A DNA stretch of 14,297 nucleotides, taken from assembly GCA_041685145.1 (NCBI GenBank), contig JAWLGJ010000061.1, positions 1-14,297 on the forward strand, in the 5' to 3' direction. Under the pieces are notes generated by a model. That model ran no database searches, had not been told where the DNA came from, and saw nothing but the letters and a program-made list of their open reading frames with translations. Positions 13,910 to 14,297 of the stretch are shown piece after piece; position 1 is the first letter of the stretch, and every line of letters starts with the position of its first letter. Source of the stretch: JAWLGJ01 sp041685145. Its GTDB lineage: Bacteria > Pseudomonadota > Alphaproteobacteria > Rhodospirillales > Magnetospirillaceae. A program made the translations under genes and the position numbers.

Positions 13910-14297
13910 TGCGCCGCGCCGCCGCCCTTCTGGGTGCGGGCGGGGCGGCGCTGATGGGCGCCGCGGTGGTGTTTGGCGGCGCCTCGGCCTGGGCCGGCTA
14001 TCTTAGCGGGCTGCTGGCCTGGGCGGCGATCCCGCTGGGGGCACTGCCGCTGGTCGCCGCCAGCCGCCTGGCCGAGGGCCGCTGGGCGGCGGCCCTGGCG
14101 CCGCCGCTGACGGCGGGGCTGCGCAGCCTGCCGGTGGTGGCGCTGCTGTTCCTGCCGCTGCTGCTGGTGCTGCCCGACCTGTATCCGTGGGCGGAGCCGG
14201 GGGCGCCGGATCCGGGCGCCCGCGCCCGCTACCTGTCGCCGGCGGGGGTTGCGCTGCGGGCGGTGGGATTCTGGGCGCTGGGGGCGCGGTTGGCGCT
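13909..14297 (+). CDS. actF: ActF, integral membrane subunit of alternative complex III (partial, C-terminus outside window)
   Basis: The first 129 residues of a membrane protein that runs off the right edge. Helices lie near 8-25, 31-50 and 72-90. The order YLSGLLAWAAIPLGAL (31-46), GRW (57-59) and LLFLPLLLVLPDLYPWAEP (79-97) matches the start of ActF. In ActF sequences I remember, the segment before GRW reads HHLTGG; here it reads SRLAEG (52-57), so the His pair is absent. The function of ActF is not fully settled; it is homologous to ActC in fold and a possible proton-translocating subunit. Position after actE and the one-base TGATG overlap support the call. Cytochrome oxidase genes might follow outside the window. 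Confidence 0.85.
   Translation, partial: MRRAAALLGAGGAALMGAAVVFGGASAWAGYLSGLLAWAAIPLGALPLVAASRLAEGRWAAALAPPLTAGLRSLPVVALLFLPLLLVLPDLYPWAEPGAPDPGARARYLSPAGVALRAVGFWALGARLA

Noticed and set aside
1..14297. CRISPR arrays, transposases, integrases, tRNA or rRNA genes, defence or biosynthetic clusters
   Set aside because: None found. There are no regularly spaced repeats, and all long real frames are accounted for by respiratory, ferritin-like, DUF4142-like and transport genes.

Overview
The window is about 14.3 kb of very GC-rich DNA with dense, overlapping genes and no rRNA, tRNA, insertion sequence or CRISPR array that I can see. Gene content (clade I Tat-exported NosZ with NosR, plus an alternative complex III) and base composition suggest a respiring alphaproteobacterium, possibly in or near the Rhodospirillales. 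That placement is inference. The window looks like core respiratory DNA rather than a mobile or defence island.

Layout. (1) 1-5047, minus strand: a nitrous oxide reductase operon read nosR > nosZ > nosD. nosR and nosZ overlap by 4 nt, nosZ and nosD are 1 nt apart, and nosD runs off the left edge. (2) 5048-5208: divergent intergenic region. (3) 5209-6807, plus strand: a tandemly duplicated ferritin-like (rubrerythrin-type) protein whose second half has lost its metal ligands, then a secreted DUF4142-like helical protein. (4) 6815-8281, minus strand: a DASS/SLC13-type anion transporter, tail to tail with the DUF4142-like gene at a 7-nt gap. (5) 8282-8421: divergent intergenic region with a perfect 8-bp hairpin and a 10-bp direct repeat spaced 21 bp. 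(6) 8422 to the right edge, plus strand: alternative complex III genes actA (pentaheme cytochrome c), actB (molybdopterin-oxidoreductase-like/ferredoxin fusion), actC (NrfD-like), actD (DUF3341), actE (monoheme cytochrome c lipoprotein) and the start of actF. All are overlapped or coupled.

How the genes may work together. ACIII oxidises quinol and passes electrons through its c-type hemes to soluble or membrane cytochrome c. NosZ is a periplasmic reductase fed by cytochrome c or cupredoxin, with NosR as a membrane flavin/iron-sulfur partner. Both systems therefore meet at the periplasmic cytochrome pool, but a direct functional link is only a hypothesis from proximity.

The most notable observation is that this ACIII looks divergent. 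By comparison with family sequences recalled from memory, ActC lacks a histidine, an aspartate and a glutamate usually present in its membrane segments, ActF lacks a His-His pair, and ActA and ActB are compact. The second is the ferritin-like protein with one intact and one degenerate four-helix bundle. I found no convincing wholly new system.
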